Shown: piece after piece, positions 8,670 through 17,850 of the stretch | Layout: each line of letters begins with the position of its first letter | Numbering within the stretch: the stretch's first letter is position 1 | From: Nitrospirota bacterium | GTDB taxonomy: Bacteria > Nitrospirota > Thermodesulfovibrionia > Thermodesulfovibrionales > UBA6898 | Direction: 5' to 3' | Length of the DNA: 64,000 nucleotides | NCBI GenBank assembly: GCA_021783515.1 | Contig: JAJXTV010000019.1 | Span: forward strand, 1 to 64,000 | Program-made: the position numbers and the translations under genes | The notes under the pieces: model-generated | What the model was told of the DNA's origin: nothing | Databases searched by the model: none | What the model saw: the letters and a program-made list of their open reading frames with translations, nothing else

Positions 8670-10055
8670 GTGGAGAAGGCGAAGATACTCGTAATCGACG
8701 ACGAAAAGCTTCTCAGATGGTCGCTCCAGCAGAACCTCTCGAAGGAAGGATTTACCGTCGTGACCGCAGAAAAGGGGATGCAGGGGATGGAGCTTTTCGC
8801 GGAGGAGCAGCCCGATATTACCCTTCTTGACGTGCACCTGCCGGACATCTCCGGGATCAACGTGCTCGAGAATATCAAGAAGGAGAACCGCGACGCGATC
8901 ATCATTATGGTGACCGCCTTCGGGGACATCCAGACCGCCGTGAAGACGATAAAGATCGGGGCTTACGATTTTGTCGAGAAACCCTTCAATATGGACAAGC
9001 TGAAGATCCTGATAGGCAAGGCTCTTGAGACCGTCTCTCTTAGAAAAGAAGTCTCGCAGTTCCGCTCCCAGCTTTCGAAGAAATACAGCTTTGCCAACAT
9101 CATCGGCAAATCGGAGCAGATGCTGAAGATATTCGAGCTGTTGAGAAAGGTTGCCAGGAGCGATGCCACCACTATTCTTCTGCAGGGTGAGAGCGGCAGC
9201 GGCAAGGACCTGATCGCGAAGGTCATCCATTACGAGAGCGGCCGGCTCGACAGGCCGTTCATGGACATCAATTGCACCGCGCTCCCCGAGACGCTGATCG
9301 AGAGCGAGTTGTTCGGCTTCGAGAAGGGCGCCTTTACGGACGCCAAACAGATGAAGAAGGGGCTCTTCGAGCTTGCCGACGGAGGGACCGTCTTTCTTGA
9401 TGAAATCGCGGACATGAAACTCAGCACCCAGGCGAAACTCCTGAAGATTATCGAGAACAAGACATTCAAGCGGATCGGCGGGGTCAAGGATATCTCTGTC
9501 GATCTGCGGATCGTCGCGGCGACGAACAAGATCCTCTCGGAGGAGGTGAATCACGATAACTTCCGGGAAGACCTCTATTACCGGCTTAAGGTCATCCCGA
9601 TTATGCTGCCTCCTCTGCGGGAGCGGCGGGACGACATCCTCCTGCTGGCGAAATACTTCATCGACGAGTTCAACAGGGAATTCAAGAAGAATGTGAAGGG
9701 AATTTCGAAAGAGACCGCCAAGGCCTTCGGCAACTATCCCTGGCCGGGCAATATCAGGGAGTTGCGAAATGTCATCGAACGCGCGATGATACTCGAAAAC
9801 GAAGAATACATTTTGCCTGAGCACCTTCCGCTGGAGTTGCTGTCGTTTGATTCAAAAAACAAGGGGGCCGATGGCGCCGCGATCTCGATTCCTCCCGGCG
9901 GCCTCGATATCGAGGAGGTCGAAAAGGAATTGATCAGGCAGGCGCTCGACCAGGCGAAGTGGAACCAGACGAAGGCGGCGAGGCTGCTGAACCTTACGAG
10001 GGACGCGCTCAGGTACCGCATGCAGAAATTCGGTTTTTTGCCTGCTAAGGCCTGA
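8670..10055 (+). CDS. Sigma-54-dependent response regulator (NtrC/AtoC type)
   Basis: A 461-residue activator: receiver domain (phospho-acceptor D54, in LLDVHLPD), AAA+ sigma-54 interaction domain (Walker A GESGSGKD near 172, Walker B GTVFLDEIADM, arginine-finger region LRERRDDI), and a C-terminal Fis-type helix-turn-helix (NQTKAARLLNLTRDALRYR). The sigma-54 contact loop reads GAFTDA rather than GAFTGA, a known variant. The start is GTG, two bases after the kinase stop, so kinase and regulator are a coupled pair. Targets are unknown; no sigma-54 promoter was recognised nearby. Confidence 0.95.
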   Translation: MEKAKILVIDDEKLLRWSLQQNLSKEGFTVVTAEKGMQGMELFAEEQPDITLLDVHLPDISGINVLENIKKENRDAIIIMVTAFGDIQTAVKTIKIGAYDFVEKPFNMDKLKILIGKALETVSLRKEVSQFRSQLSKKYSFANIIGKSEQMLKIFELLRKVARSDATTILLQGESGSGKDLIAKVIHYESGRLDRPFMDINCTALPETLIESELFGFEKGAFTDAKQMKKGLFELADGGTVFLDEIADMKLSTQAKLLKIIENKTFKRIGGVKDISVDLRIVAATNKILSEEVNHDNFREDLYYRLKVIPIMLPPLRERRDDILLLAKYFIDEFNREFKKNVKGISKETAKAFGNYPWPGNIRELRNVIERAMILENEEYILPEHLPLELLSFDSKNKGADGAAISIPPGGLDIEEVEKELIRQALDQAKWNQTKAARLLNLTRDALRYRMQKFGFLPAKA

Positions 10056-10105
10056 ACTGGCACCTTTATTGCTAGGCATTCCCGTGCTATTATTGTAAAG
10101 AACAT

Positions 10106-10459
10106 ATGAAAATCCTTGTAGTAGACGACGAACAGCTGGTGCGGTGGTTCATGGACAGGGCCCTCAAGAAGGAGGGACACGAGGTGATTACTGCGTCCAA
10201 CATCTCCGAGGCTGGCGCTCGTTTGCAGTCTGAGGAGATAGATCTCCTCTTCATCGACCTTAGGATGCCTGAGGGAAATGGCACAGAATTGATCAAGAAT
10301 GTGTGTAATTTACCCAAAGTCCCGAAAGTGATCGTCTGCTCAGCCTTCATTACCGCCGAACTCGAAGACGAATTCAGGGGGAAGGGGATCTGTATTCTCA
10401 AAAAGCCTTTCAAGCTGGACGAGCTGAATTATGCGCTCAAGAGCTGCATGGAGGGCTGA
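10106..10459 (+). CDS. Stand-alone response-regulator receiver protein
   Basis: A 117-residue single receiver domain with acidic pair D7-D8, phospho-acceptor D51 in FIDLRMPEG, and the conserved lysine in ILKKPF. There is no output domain, so it would act by phosphorelay or protein contact. It is about 50 bp downstream of the sigma-54 regulator, whose receiver it resembles at the start (VDDEQLVRW versus IDDEKLLRW). It may share the haem-sensing kinase. Confidence 0.9.
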   Translation: MKILVVDDEQLVRWFMDRALKKEGHEVITASNISEAGARLQSEEIDLLFIDLRMPEGNGTELIKNVCNLPKVPKVIVCSAFITAELEDEFRGKGICILKKPFKLDELNYALKSCMEG

Positions 10460-10543
10460 TTCTCATAAGCGTCGCCCCGCCCGGGTCTGACGCTGATTCT
10501 TCTTGACTAAACCGCGCTCTTTCCATAACAATACATTCACCCT

Positions 10544-11503
10544 ATGAAAGCCTTGGTAACGGGAGCTCCGGGTTTTATCGGAAGCTATCTTGTCGAGACC
10601 CTGCTGAAGAGGGGCTACGAAGTGACGTGCCTCGTCAGGAACACCTCAAATCTGAGATGGATCGAGCATCTTGACGTGCGCTACCTTACCTGCGACCTCT
10701 CCGATATCGAGTCGCGTGCCGGGGAACTCGGAAAATTCCACTATATCTTTCACCTTGCCGGGGCGACGAAGGCCGTATGCGAGGAGGATTTCCATCGTGC
10801 CAACGCGGTATGCACCGGAAATCTTATTCGCGCGGCCTCTCGGTCCTCCAGGCTGGAGAGGTTCGTGTATCTGAGCAGTCTGGCGGCAGTGGGTCCGGGG
10901 GGGCCGGACCGGCCCGTCGATGAAAATACCCCGCCCCGCCCGGTTTCTTCTTACGGCAGGAGTAAACTCGAAGGGGAAAGGGCGGTCCTTGCATTCAAGG
11001 ACGCTCTGCCGGTCACGATCCTGAGGCCGCCTGCAGTCTACGGGCCTCGGGACACAGACTTTCTGGTGATGTTCAGGATGATCCGGAAAGGGTTTTTCCC
11101 CTATTGGGGAAGGTGCTACTATTCTCTTCTTTACGTCGAGGACCTTGTCGCAGGGGTGGCGTCGGCCGCCGAGAACAAGAAGGCCGAGGGCGGCACATTT
11201 TTTTTATGCGATGACATCGTATATACTAACGAGCAGATTGCGGAAGAGATTTCGGCCGCAACCGGCGTAAAGGCACTGAGAATCAGGCTGCCGAGGGCGT
11301 TTTTGCCCGCCCTTGGTTTTTTGGGCCAAAAAATAGATAAAAGAGGTATAATTAACGGTGACCGGGTCAATGATTTCCGCTATTCTTACTGGACGTGCGA
11401 TGCGGGCGGCGCGAAAAGAGAGCTCGGGTTTCAATCACAAATAACACTACGGGAAGGGATAAAATGGACGGCAGATTGGTACAGAATCCATCGGTGGCTA
11501 TAG
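10544..11503 (+). CDS. NAD-dependent epimerase/dehydratase-type SDR, possible ceramide reductase (CerR-like)
   Basis: A 319-residue extended short-chain dehydrogenase. The Rossmann motif GAPGFIG is at residues 7-13, and the catalytic Y-x3-K is in [11 protein letters not shown]. The family includes sugar epimerases, 3-beta-hydroxysteroid dehydrogenase-like enzymes and the bacterial ceramide reductase CerR. Its 3' end overlaps the start of an alpha-oxoamine synthase by 40 bp, and a GNAT-like acyltransferase follows. That trio matches the parts list of bacterial ceramide synthesis, which is why CerR is suggested. The general SDR call is firm; the specific role is inference. No ribosome site is obvious. 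Confidence 0.8.
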   Translation: MKALVTGAPGFIGSYLVETLLKRGYEVTCLVRNTSNLRWIEHLDVRYLTCDLSDIESRAGELGKFHYIFHLAGATKAVCEEDFHRANAVCTGNLIRAASRSSRLERFVYLSSLAAVGPGGPDRPVDENTPPRPVSSYGRSKLEGERAVLAFKDALPVTILRPPAVYGPRDTDFLVMFRMIRKGFFPYWGRCYYSLLYVEDLVAGVASAAENKKAEGGTFFLCDDIVYTNEQIAEEISAATGVKALRIRLPRAFLPALGFLGQKIDKRGIINGDRVNDFRYSYWTCDAGGAKRELGFQSQITLREGIKWTADWYRIHRWL

Positions 11504-12693
11504 AAAAGTCGATGGACCTCTTTGATAAATGCTACCGCTTTACGAAGGCGAAGGAGCTGATAACAGCCGGGATGTATCCATATTTCCGGGTGATCGAAAG
11601 CGCGCAGGACCCGGAGGTGGTGATCGACGGCAGGAAGATGATCATGGTCGGCTCCAACAACTACTTAGGCCTTACCAACCATCCCAGGGTGAAAGAGGCG
11701 GCGCTGGATGCGGTGAGGAAATACGGCACGGGCTGCGCCGGTTCGCGGTTTCTGAACGGGACGCTCGATATCCATGTGCAGCTCGAGGAGAAGCTTGCGC
11801 GGTTCATCCGGAAAGAGACAGCACTTGTCTTTTCGACCGGCTTCCAGGTGAACCTCGGCGTTATTTCCGCGCTTGCGGGCAAGGACGACGTCATCATCAT
11901 CGACAAGATGGACCACGCCAGCATTATCGACGGCTGCAGGCTCTCCTATGCCGAGGTGAGAAAGTTCAGGCATAACGATATGGCTGACCTCGAGAGGATC
12001 CTCGCCGAGAGCAGGGACAGAAGGAAGCTGATCGTTGTGGACGGCGTCTTCAGCATGGAAGGAGACGTCATCAATCTCCCGGAAGTCGTCGCGCTTGCCA
12101 AGAAATATCATGCCAGGGTCATGGTAGACGACGCCCACGGGATAGGGGTCCTCGGCAAGACGGGCCGCGGGACGGCCGAACATTTCGGACTCGAAAACGA
12201 GGTCGATCTGATCATGGGCACCTACAGCAAGTCCCTGGCCTCGATCGGAGGGTTCATCGCGGGACAGGAGAAGGTCATTCATTTCATCAAGCATTTCGCC
12301 CGTGCGCTGATATTCAGCGCAAGCCCTCCGCCCGCCTCGATCGCGGCGGTGGGCGCCGCAGTCGACATCATCGAGCAGGAGCCGGAGCGGATCGAGAAAT
12401 TATGGGAAAATACCCGGAAGGTCCATAAGGGGTTCAAGTCCCTCGGGTTCGAGATCGGGCCGACCCAGACCCCTATTATTCCGATCCTTGTGGGTGAGGA
12501 CATGAAGGCCTTTGCCATGGCGATGATGCTCCAGCAGGAGGGGATATTCGCAAACGTCGCGGTTAGTCCGGCCGTCGCAAGCGGGAAGGCCCTGATCCGC
12601 ACGAGCTATATGGCGACCCATACCTCGGAACATATCGACCGGGTGCTGAGCGCCTTCGAAAAAGTCGGAAGGGAACTGGGAATCATAGGATGA
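11464..12693 (+). CDS. Alpha-oxoamine synthase, probably serine palmitoyltransferase-like
   Basis: A 409-residue PLP-dependent enzyme that condenses an amino acid with an acyl thioester (relatives: BioF, Kbl, HemA, SPT). Hallmarks are [35 protein letters not shown], and the PLP lysine in [11 protein letters not shown]. The N-terminal [10 protein letters not shown]...[12 protein letters not shown] block resembles bacterial SPT-like proteins more than BioF, and no biotin genes are nearby. The ATG at 11464 (GGGATAAA upstream) is preferred over the longer frame, because family homology starts close to it. It overlaps the upstream SDR and the downstream GNAT (ATGA). A 2-amino-3-ketobutyrate ligase role cannot be excluded. 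Confidence 0.85.
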   Translation: MDGRLVQNPSVAIEKSMDLFDKCYRFTKAKELITAGMYPYFRVIESAQDPEVVIDGRKMIMVGSNNYLGLTNHPRVKEAALDAVRKYGTGCAGSRFLNGTLDIHVQLEEKLARFIRKETALVFSTGFQVNLGVISALAGKDDVIIIDKMDHASIIDGCRLSYAEVRKFRHNDMADLERILAESRDRRKLIVVDGVFSMEGDVINLPEVVALAKKYHARVMVDDAHGIGVLGKTGRGTAEHFGLENEVDLIMGTYSKSLASIGGFIAGQEKVIHFIKHFARALIFSASPPPASIAAVGAAVDIIEQEPERIEKLWENTRKVHKGFKSLGFEIGPTQTPIIPILVGEDMKAFAMAMMLQQEGIFANVAVSPAVASGKALIRTSYMATHTSEHIDRVLSAFEKVGRELGIIG

Positions 12694-13784
12694 TCGAAGT
12701 CATTGAGGTCCGGGAAAGCCTCGATGACTTTATCAAGATCCCCTTCCCCCTATATTCGGCAGATCCCCTTTTCGTTCCCCAGTTGACCGGGGAGATGCGC
12801 ACCCATTTTTCCCCTGCCAACCCTTTTTTCAGACATGCCAGCGCAAAGTTCTTTCTCGCAAAGAAGGAAGGCCGTCCCGCCGGCAGGATCGTCTCTTTCG
12901 TAAACAGGGTCCATAACGAGTTTCATCGGGAAAAGACCGGATTTTTCGGTTTCTTCGAGTCGGTGAGCGACCGGGAGGTGGCGAAGGCACTGTTTGGCAA
13001 GGCCGAATCCCATCTCAGGGACGAGGGGATGGAGTCGGTCAGGGGGCCGATGAACTTTTCGACGAACGAAGAATGCGGCTTTCTTCTGGAAGGGTTCAGC
13101 GAATCCCCCATCATTATGATGCCCTACAACCCGCCGTACTACAACGAGTTTGCAGAATCCTGCGGCTTCCATAAGGTGAAGGACCTCTACGCGTATGTCT
13201 ACCATATGAGGGAGCGGCTCCCGGAAAAAGTCCTCCGGGTCGCCGCCATTGTCGAAAAAAGGGGCATAACGATCAGGCCGATCAATATGAAGCATTTCAG
13301 GGCCGACATGATGATCTTCAAGGAGATCTATCACTCGGCATGGGAGAAGAACTGGGGGTTCGTCCCGATGACGGACGAGGAGCTTATATACGCTGCGGAC
13401 AGGCTGAAGCAGATCATTATTCCCGAGCTGACCCTCATCGCGGAGGAGGATTCGAAGCCGGTCGGGTTTATGGGACTCGTCCCGGATTTCAATTTTGTGC
13501 TGAAACATATGTACGGCCGGATGAACCCGGTGAGTATCGCAAAGGCGCTCTACTATTCGCGGAGGATACAGGACCTCAGGACGATGCTCCTGGGAGTAAG
13601 GAAGGAGTTTCGCAACAAAGGGGTGGAGGCGCTTCTTTTCAGGGAGGGGTTTGAGACGGCAAAAAAGTACAAGAGGGTCGAATTTTCCTGGATCCTGGAA
13701 GACAACATCCCTGTGCAGCGCACGATCGAGATGCTGGGCGGAGAGCTGTATAAAAAGTACAGGATCTACGAAAAGAAGCTCTAG
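12690..13784 (+). CDS. GNAT-fold N-acyltransferase, possible bacterial ceramide synthase
   Basis: A 364-residue protein built from two GNAT-like halves. Recognisable blocks are [13 protein letters not shown] and FGFFES near the start, [18 protein letters not shown], and a C-terminal AcCoA-fold segment [26 protein letters not shown]. The start ATG overlaps the stop of the alpha-oxoamine synthase (ATGA), so translation is coupled. Known bacterial ceramide synthase (bCerS of Caulobacter) is a GNAT-superfamily enzyme of similar size and works with SPT and CerR. The operon context points the same way. This is inference from gene order; the acyl donor and acceptor are not shown by the sequence. Confidence 0.72.
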   Translation: MIEVIEVRESLDDFIKIPFPLYSADPLFVPQLTGEMRTHFSPANPFFRHASAKFFLAKKEGRPAGRIVSFVNRVHNEFHREKTGFFGFFESVSDREVAKALFGKAESHLRDEGMESVRGPMNFSTNEECGFLLEGFSESPIIMMPYNPPYYNEFAESCGFHKVKDLYAYVYHMRERLPEKVLRVAAIVEKRGITIRPINMKHFRADMMIFKEIYHSAWEKNWGFVPMTDEELIYAADRLKQIIIPELTLIAEEDSKPVGFMGLVPDFNFVLKHMYGRMNPVSIAKALYYSRRIQDLRTMLLGVRKEFRNKGVEALLFREGFETAKKYKRVEFSWILEDNIPVQRTIEMLGGELYKKYRIYEKKL

Positions 13785-13818
13785 GACCTATCTCAATATT
13801 ACTTCTGGCTACGGAAGG

Positions 13819-13924
13819 CTGAAATCGCGACATACTGCGTCACCGAACAAAAAGCGTCCTCAACGTAGCGCTGCTGCGCCTCCGGGCTTTTTTCGTCTGC
13901 TTCATTGTCTGTCACAATTTCATT
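13819..13924. repeat. Imperfect palindromic intergenic element
   Basis: Between the convergent acyltransferase and ketosynthase genes lies a roughly 105-bp element. Its ends are imperfect complements: GCTGAAATCGCGACA at the left, and the complement of GAAATTGTGACA at the right. Inner parts also pair (CGAACAAAAAGC with GCTTTTTTCG), so it could fold into one long hairpin. It may also terminate transcription of the left operon through the T-run at 13888-13893. Confidence 0.55.
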
Positions 13925-13967
13925 TCTTTGTCGCTTCAGAATCAGTTTTGAGCGGTTCTAGCGGTAC

Positions 13968-15200
13968 TCATCCGCGAAAGCGTTTCAGGACAAGGACCGC
14001 ATTTACCCCGCCGAAACCGAAGGAGTTCGAAAGTGCGGTTTCGAGGCCGGCCTTTTCGGCCGAGGTAACAATATTGAGGCCGCAGCCGGGGTCTTTCTGG
14101 CGGAGGTTGACCGTGGGGGGCACGATGCCCTTGCTGACCGCCATCGCCGCACATGCCGCTTCGAGTGCGCCTGAGGCCGCAAGCATATGCCCGGTGATCG
14201 ACTTGAGGGCGCTCACGGGCACTTGGGGAAGCCTTTCCCCGAGCACGTCAGAGATAGCTTCAGCCTCGACCCTGTCCCCAAGGAGGGTCGCCGTCCCGTG
14301 GGCGCTTATGTAATCGATGCCGCCGGGGGAAAGCCCCGCCTCTTCGATCGCCTCCCGCATCGCCTGTATCTGCCCCCGGCTGTCGGGTTTTGTCTGGTGG
14401 AAGGCGTCTGCGCTGTTCCCGTACCCCGCGATCTCGGCATAGACCTTCGCCTTTCTCGCAAGGGCGCTTTCCGCCTCCTCGAGGACCATAAGACAGGCCC
14501 CTTCGGAGAGCACGAAACCATCCCGGGATCGGTCGAAAGGACTGCTGGCAGAGGGATCGGCTTTTTTCGAGAGGGCGCCGGCGGTGCCATATCCGACAAG
14601 GCAGAGGCGGCAGAGCGGCGCCTCGGTGCCGCCGGCGATGACCGGCCCACGGAACCCTGCCTTGATCATCCTGAACGCCTCTCCGACGGCGTTGGCGCCG
14701 GAAGCACAGGCATTGGAGATCCCGAGACAGTAGCCCCTGATCCCGAGTTTCTGGGCAACGTATGAGGAGGCCATACCGACCGTGGTCGAAGGCATAAGAT
14801 AGGCGGAGAGCCGGTTTTTGCCGTTGAGACTCGACCTGAGAGCATTCTCGATTGTGCTGATGCCGCCCCTGCTGGAGCCGATAAGGACCCCACCCCGAAG
14901 GAGGGGCGACCGGCGCGGCCCGTCCTGGACGGCGAGCCCCGCGTCTTCGGCGGCCATAAGAGCCGCGGCGACGGCGTAGTGGACGAACGGGTCGGTCCTC
15001 CTCTGTTCCTTTTGGCCGAGAAACGAGGCTGCAGGGAACGCATCTATTTCGCCGGCCATCTTCCACGGTATGCCGGCCGCGTCGAATCTGGAGATCGGGC
15101 GGACCCCCGTCTTTCCTTCGACCGCCGCCCGCCAGGATTCCCCGAAGGTCCCTCCGATCGGCGTAACCGCCCCTATCCCGGTAATCAGCACTCTGGACAT
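13968..15200 (-). CDS. Beta-ketoacyl-ACP synthase (FabF-like, KAS II type)
   Basis: A 410-residue condensing enzyme that elongates acyl-ACP with malonyl-ACP. The thiolase-fold catalytic triad is present: Cys in SNACASGANAVG, His in AHGTATLLGD, and His in SITGHMLAASGA. The start is taken as the MSRVLITGIGAVTPIG methionine; a longer frame adds six residues (MVKYLT) without a better ribosome site. It stands alone, convergent with the sphingolipid-like trio. No acyl carrier protein or other fab gene is next to it, so it may be a specialised ketosynthase rather than the housekeeping FabF. Confidence 0.9.
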   Translation of the reverse strand: MSRVLITGIGAVTPIGGTFGESWRAAVEGKTGVRPISRFDAAGIPWKMAGEIDAFPAASFLGQKEQRRTDPFVHYAVAAALMAAEDAGLAVQDGPRRSPLLRGGVLIGSSRGGISTIENALRSSLNGKNRLSAYLMPSTTVGMASSYVAQKLGIRGYCLGISNACASGANAVGEAFRMIKAGFRGPVIAGGTEAPLCRLCLVGYGTAGALSKKADPSASSPFDRSRDGFVLSEGACLMVLEEAESALARKAKVYAEIAGYGNSADAFHQTKPDSRGQIQAMREAIEEAGLSPGGIDYISAHGTATLLGDRVEAEAISDVLGERLPQVPVSALKSITGHMLAASGALEAACAAMAVSKGIVPPTVNLRQKDPGCGLNIVTSAEKAGLETALSNSFGFGGVNAVLVLKRFRG

Positions 15201-15264
15201 TGTCAGATATTTTACCATGCAGGACGGATAATGGAGATTTTCGGCTATTCGAGGCAGATTTATT

Positions 15265-15293
15265 TTGAAAATTGAAAAAATATGTGTTATGGT
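15265..15293 (+). promoter_or_regulatory. Candidate sigma-70 promoter of the RodZ gene
   Basis: TTGAAA (15265-15270) and TATGGT (15288-15293) are separated by 17 bp in an AT-rich stretch. The predicted start point is about 15 bp before the ATG, which has an AAAGG ribosome site. Confidence 0.5.
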
Positions 15294-15313
15294 AAGAAAA
15301 CTTTCCTCAAAGG

Positions 15314-16111
15314 ATGGATTTGGCCGGAGAGATCCTAAAACAGAGGCGTGAAGCTTTAGGCCGGGATATCCAGGAAATCGCTGACCTTCTGAAGATCAGG
15401 GCGGACTGTATCAGGGCGATCGAGGAAGACGCTTTTGAAAAGCTTCCCGCCCCGGTGTATACCATCGGCTATATCAGGTGTTATGCAAAATATCTCGGTA
15501 TCGACGCCGACCCCATTGTCGAGCACTATTCGAAGAACCTTTCCCCTCCCCGGTCTTCCACGATCATCCCGGTTGCGTCTTTCCAGAGGAAGAACCCGAA
15601 GATCGTATATGCGGTCATTGCGCTGCTCGTTATCGTCGGGGCATTTTCCCTTGCAGATTACATCCGGAAGAGGCCTGCCGACAGGGCGGCGGTCGTCCCT
15701 GCCAAACCGCAGGCGGTCGAGGCGGCCCCCGTAAGGGCCGCGGAGGGGCCGGAGGCCCCAAACAGTCTGCCCCGGACGCATAACCACGGTGCTCCGGCAG
15801 CCGGTGTAGCTCCGGAGGTCGGGGCGGCTCCCGTTGCACCCGAAGCCGTGCCGGAAAAGCAGGCCTCGGCCGAAACGCACGGCCTTGAGATTTCCGCCAC
15901 GGAGAAGAGCTGGATACGGCTTCGGTTTCGGAACGGAAAGTCCGAAGATGTCCTCCTTGCCCCGGGCGAATCGCGGACCTGGAGTTTCTCGGGCGGTCTG
16001 GCTCTGAGAATCGGAAACGCGGGGGGGGTGCAGCTCAACCTCGACGGAAGGAGCCTGGGCCGGCCGGGAAACCGTGGGGAGGTAGTCACGATGGCGCTTC
16101 CTCCTCAGTAG
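15314..16111 (+). CDS. RodZ-like helix-turn-helix membrane protein
   Basis: A 265-residue bitopic protein. It has an N-terminal Cro/C1-type HTH_25 domain (LAGEILKQRREALGRDIQEIADLLKI), a conserved IGYIRCYAKYLGID segment, one transmembrane helix (about 98-116), a low-complexity Ala/Pro/Val linker, and a C-terminal DUF4115-like beta domain ending in a hydrophobic strand. RodZ links MreB to the cell-wall elongation machinery. No mreBCD genes are adjacent, so a membrane-anchored regulator is the alternative. Confidence 0.85.
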   Translation: MDLAGEILKQRREALGRDIQEIADLLKIRADCIRAIEEDAFEKLPAPVYTIGYIRCYAKYLGIDADPIVEHYSKNLSPPRSSTIIPVASFQRKNPKIVYAVIALLVIVGAFSLADYIRKRPADRAAVVPAKPQAVEAAPVRAAEGPEAPNSLPRTHNHGAPAAGVAPEVGAAPVAPEAVPEKQASAETHGLEISATEKSWIRLRFRNGKSEDVLLAPGESRTWSFSGGLALRIGNAGGVQLNLDGRSLGRPGNRGEVVTMALPPQ

Positions 16112-16117
16112 GGACCT

Positions 16118-16324
16118 CTACCTGCCTTTGAAACCGGGACAGCCCTCAAACCCGAAGCATTTCGCCTTTTTCCTCAGCACGCATCCGCCGTTCATGCAGA
16201 TCGTCTTGCCGTTGCCGTAGGCCTGTTCGTGACGGCGGACGGAACTCCCGGCGGGTTCTTTCGGGGATGACGGCGTTTTTTTGGGCTTCATCGTCGGCGC
16301 TCTGCTCCTCTTACGGTCGGTCAT
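16118..16324 (-). CDS. Small cysteine-containing basic protein, unknown
   Basis: A 68-residue frame with a lysine/proline-rich N-terminus and a compact C-terminal four-cysteine array, C-x4-C-x7-C-x4-C (ICMNGGCVLRKKAKCFGFEGC), that could bind a metal. It ends seven bases from the RodZ-like gene stop (convergent) and is divergent from tilS. There is no clear ribosome site, and a shorter start at the second methionine (MKPKKTP) is possible. I do not recognise the family; the cysteine spacing is the main reason to keep it. Confidence 0.45.
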   Translation of the reverse strand: MTDRKRSRAPTMKPKKTPSSPKEPAGSSVRRHEQAYGNGKTICMNGGCVLRKKAKCFGFEGCPGFKGR

Positions 16325-16369
16325 TGAGTTTGAATGTATGTCCTCTATAGTAATATAATTAGTCTTCCT

Positions 16370-17824
16370 ATGGCATCAAACGAAATGAAAGAAGGCCGCT
16401 CCGGGGCGGCCGCGGACTTGCCGAAAAAGGGAAAGCGTCCGGAGGCCGGTCTCGTTGATGAGGCGGCAGGCGCGATTGCGCGGCATGGCATGCTCCAGGG
16501 TGGGGAAGCGGTTCTCGTCGGCCTTTCGGGCGGTCCCGATTCCGTATGCCTTCTGCATCTGCTGCACCGGCTGAAGATAAGGTTTCGGCTTACGCTCCAT
16601 GCGGTCTATGTCGACCATAATCTGAGGCCGGGGGAGACGCCGGCAGAGAGGGATTTCTGCCGTGGCCTTTGCGAGAGCCTGGGAGCGGGCTTCACGGTGA
16701 AGTCGGTCGATGTTCGGTCTTTCGCGATAGAAAGAGGACTCAACAAACAGGAGGCTGCCAGGGAACTCAGGTATGCCGCTTTCGAGGAGGCGGCCTTCGA
16801 GGTGAAGGCGGACAGGATCGCGCTCGGTCACAACGCCGACGACCAGTTGGAGACCGTTGTCATGCGTTTTCTCAGGGGAGCAGGGCCGAGGGGGCTTTGC
16901 GGTATGCCGCCGGTGCGGGGGACGATCATCCGGCCCCTGATCGGCGCCGACCGCAGCAGGATAGAGAGTTTCCTCGCCGAAGAAGGGATCGACTTTGTCG
17001 TCGACTCTTCCAACCTCGGCACGGATTATTTCAGGAACAGGGTGCGCAGGGAACTCGTGCCGGTCATGCGGAGGATGAACCCCGCGATCGCCTCTGCGCT
17101 CGAGGCGACGACATCGATCCTCCGGGAAGAGGAACGGTACTTCGATCTTGTGGTTACCAAGACGCTGATGAAGATGATCAGCAGAAAGACCGGCCGGCGG
17201 ATCGAGCTCTTTCTGTCGCCGATGGAGTCGATGGACAAGGTGATCCTCCGGAGGGTGCTTCGCAGGGCGATCGGGGAGACGGAAGGTCTGCGCGGCATGA
17301 GTTTTTCGCATATCGAGGAGATCATCGGACTTGTCAAACACGGTCGTTCGGGAGACCGTCTCTCTCTCCCGAGGGGAATTCGCGTAATCAGGGGTTACGC
17401 CCTGCTTGTCATCACCTCGGAGAAACCGGTGAAGATAGCGAACTATGAGCTCGCTCCGCCGGGCGAAACAGCGGTCATCGGGGCCGGTCTTGTGATCGCG
17501 GCGGCCTTTTGCGACGATGCCGGCGGTCAGGACGACGGCAGATCCAGTGTGCTTCTTGATGCGGGGAAGATGGAATTCCCCCTGACGATACGGCCGAGGG
17601 CCGCCGGCGATTTTTTTTATCCCCTCGGTTTCGGGAAGAGGAAAAAACTCCAGGATTTTTTTGTCGACGCGAAGGTGCCGAGAGACGAGCGCGACGGCGT
17701 GCCCCTCGTCGTCTCGGGCGGCGAGATCGTATGGGTCGTGGGACACCGGGCGGACGAGAGGTTCAGAGTGAAGGAAGATACCACGAAATTTCTGCGGCTG
17801 TCGGTGAAGAAAGGCAATTGTTGA
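16370..17824 (+). CDS. tilS: tRNA(Ile)-lysidine synthase TilS
   Basis: An N-type ATP pyrophosphatase of 484 residues from the chosen start. It converts the wobble cytidine of tRNA-Ile(CAU) to lysidine. The PP-loop is VGLSGGPDSVCLL, followed by YVDHNLRPGE, LGHNADDQLETV and the RNRVRRELVPV block; a TilS C-terminal domain ends the protein. The frame is open from GTG-less ATG 16334, but the extra MYVLYSNIISLP lies upstream of family homology. An ATG at 16370 or later is more likely. Essential for AUA decoding. Confidence 0.93.
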   Translation: MASNEMKEGRSGAAADLPKKGKRPEAGLVDEAAGAIARHGMLQGGEAVLVGLSGGPDSVCLLHLLHRLKIRFRLTLHAVYVDHNLRPGETPAERDFCRGLCESLGAGFTVKSVDVRSFAIERGLNKQEAARELRYAAFEEAAFEVKADRIALGHNADDQLETVVMRFLRGAGPRGLCGMPPVRGTIIRPLIGADRSRIESFLAEEGIDFVVDSSNLGTDYFRNRVRRELVPVMRRMNPAIASALEATTSILREEERYFDLVVTKTLMKMISRKTGRRIELFLSPMESMDKVILRRVLRRAIGETEGLRGMSFSHIEEIIGLVKHGRSGDRLSLPRGIRVIRGYALLVITSEKPVKIANYELAPPGETAVIGAGLVIAAAFCDDAGGQDDGRSSVLLDAGKMEFPLTIRPRAAGDFFYPLGFGKRKKLQDFFVDAKVPRDERDGVPLVVSGGEIVWVVGHRADERFRVKEDTTKFLRLSVKKGNC

Positions 17825-17850
17825 TTATGGCTGAAGTATCCGTGTTGTTG

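Noticed and set aside
9329-9346. GAFTDA instead of GAFTGA in the sigma-54 regulator
   Set aside because: A known natural variant among NtrC-type activators, so not evidence of lost sigma-54 contact.
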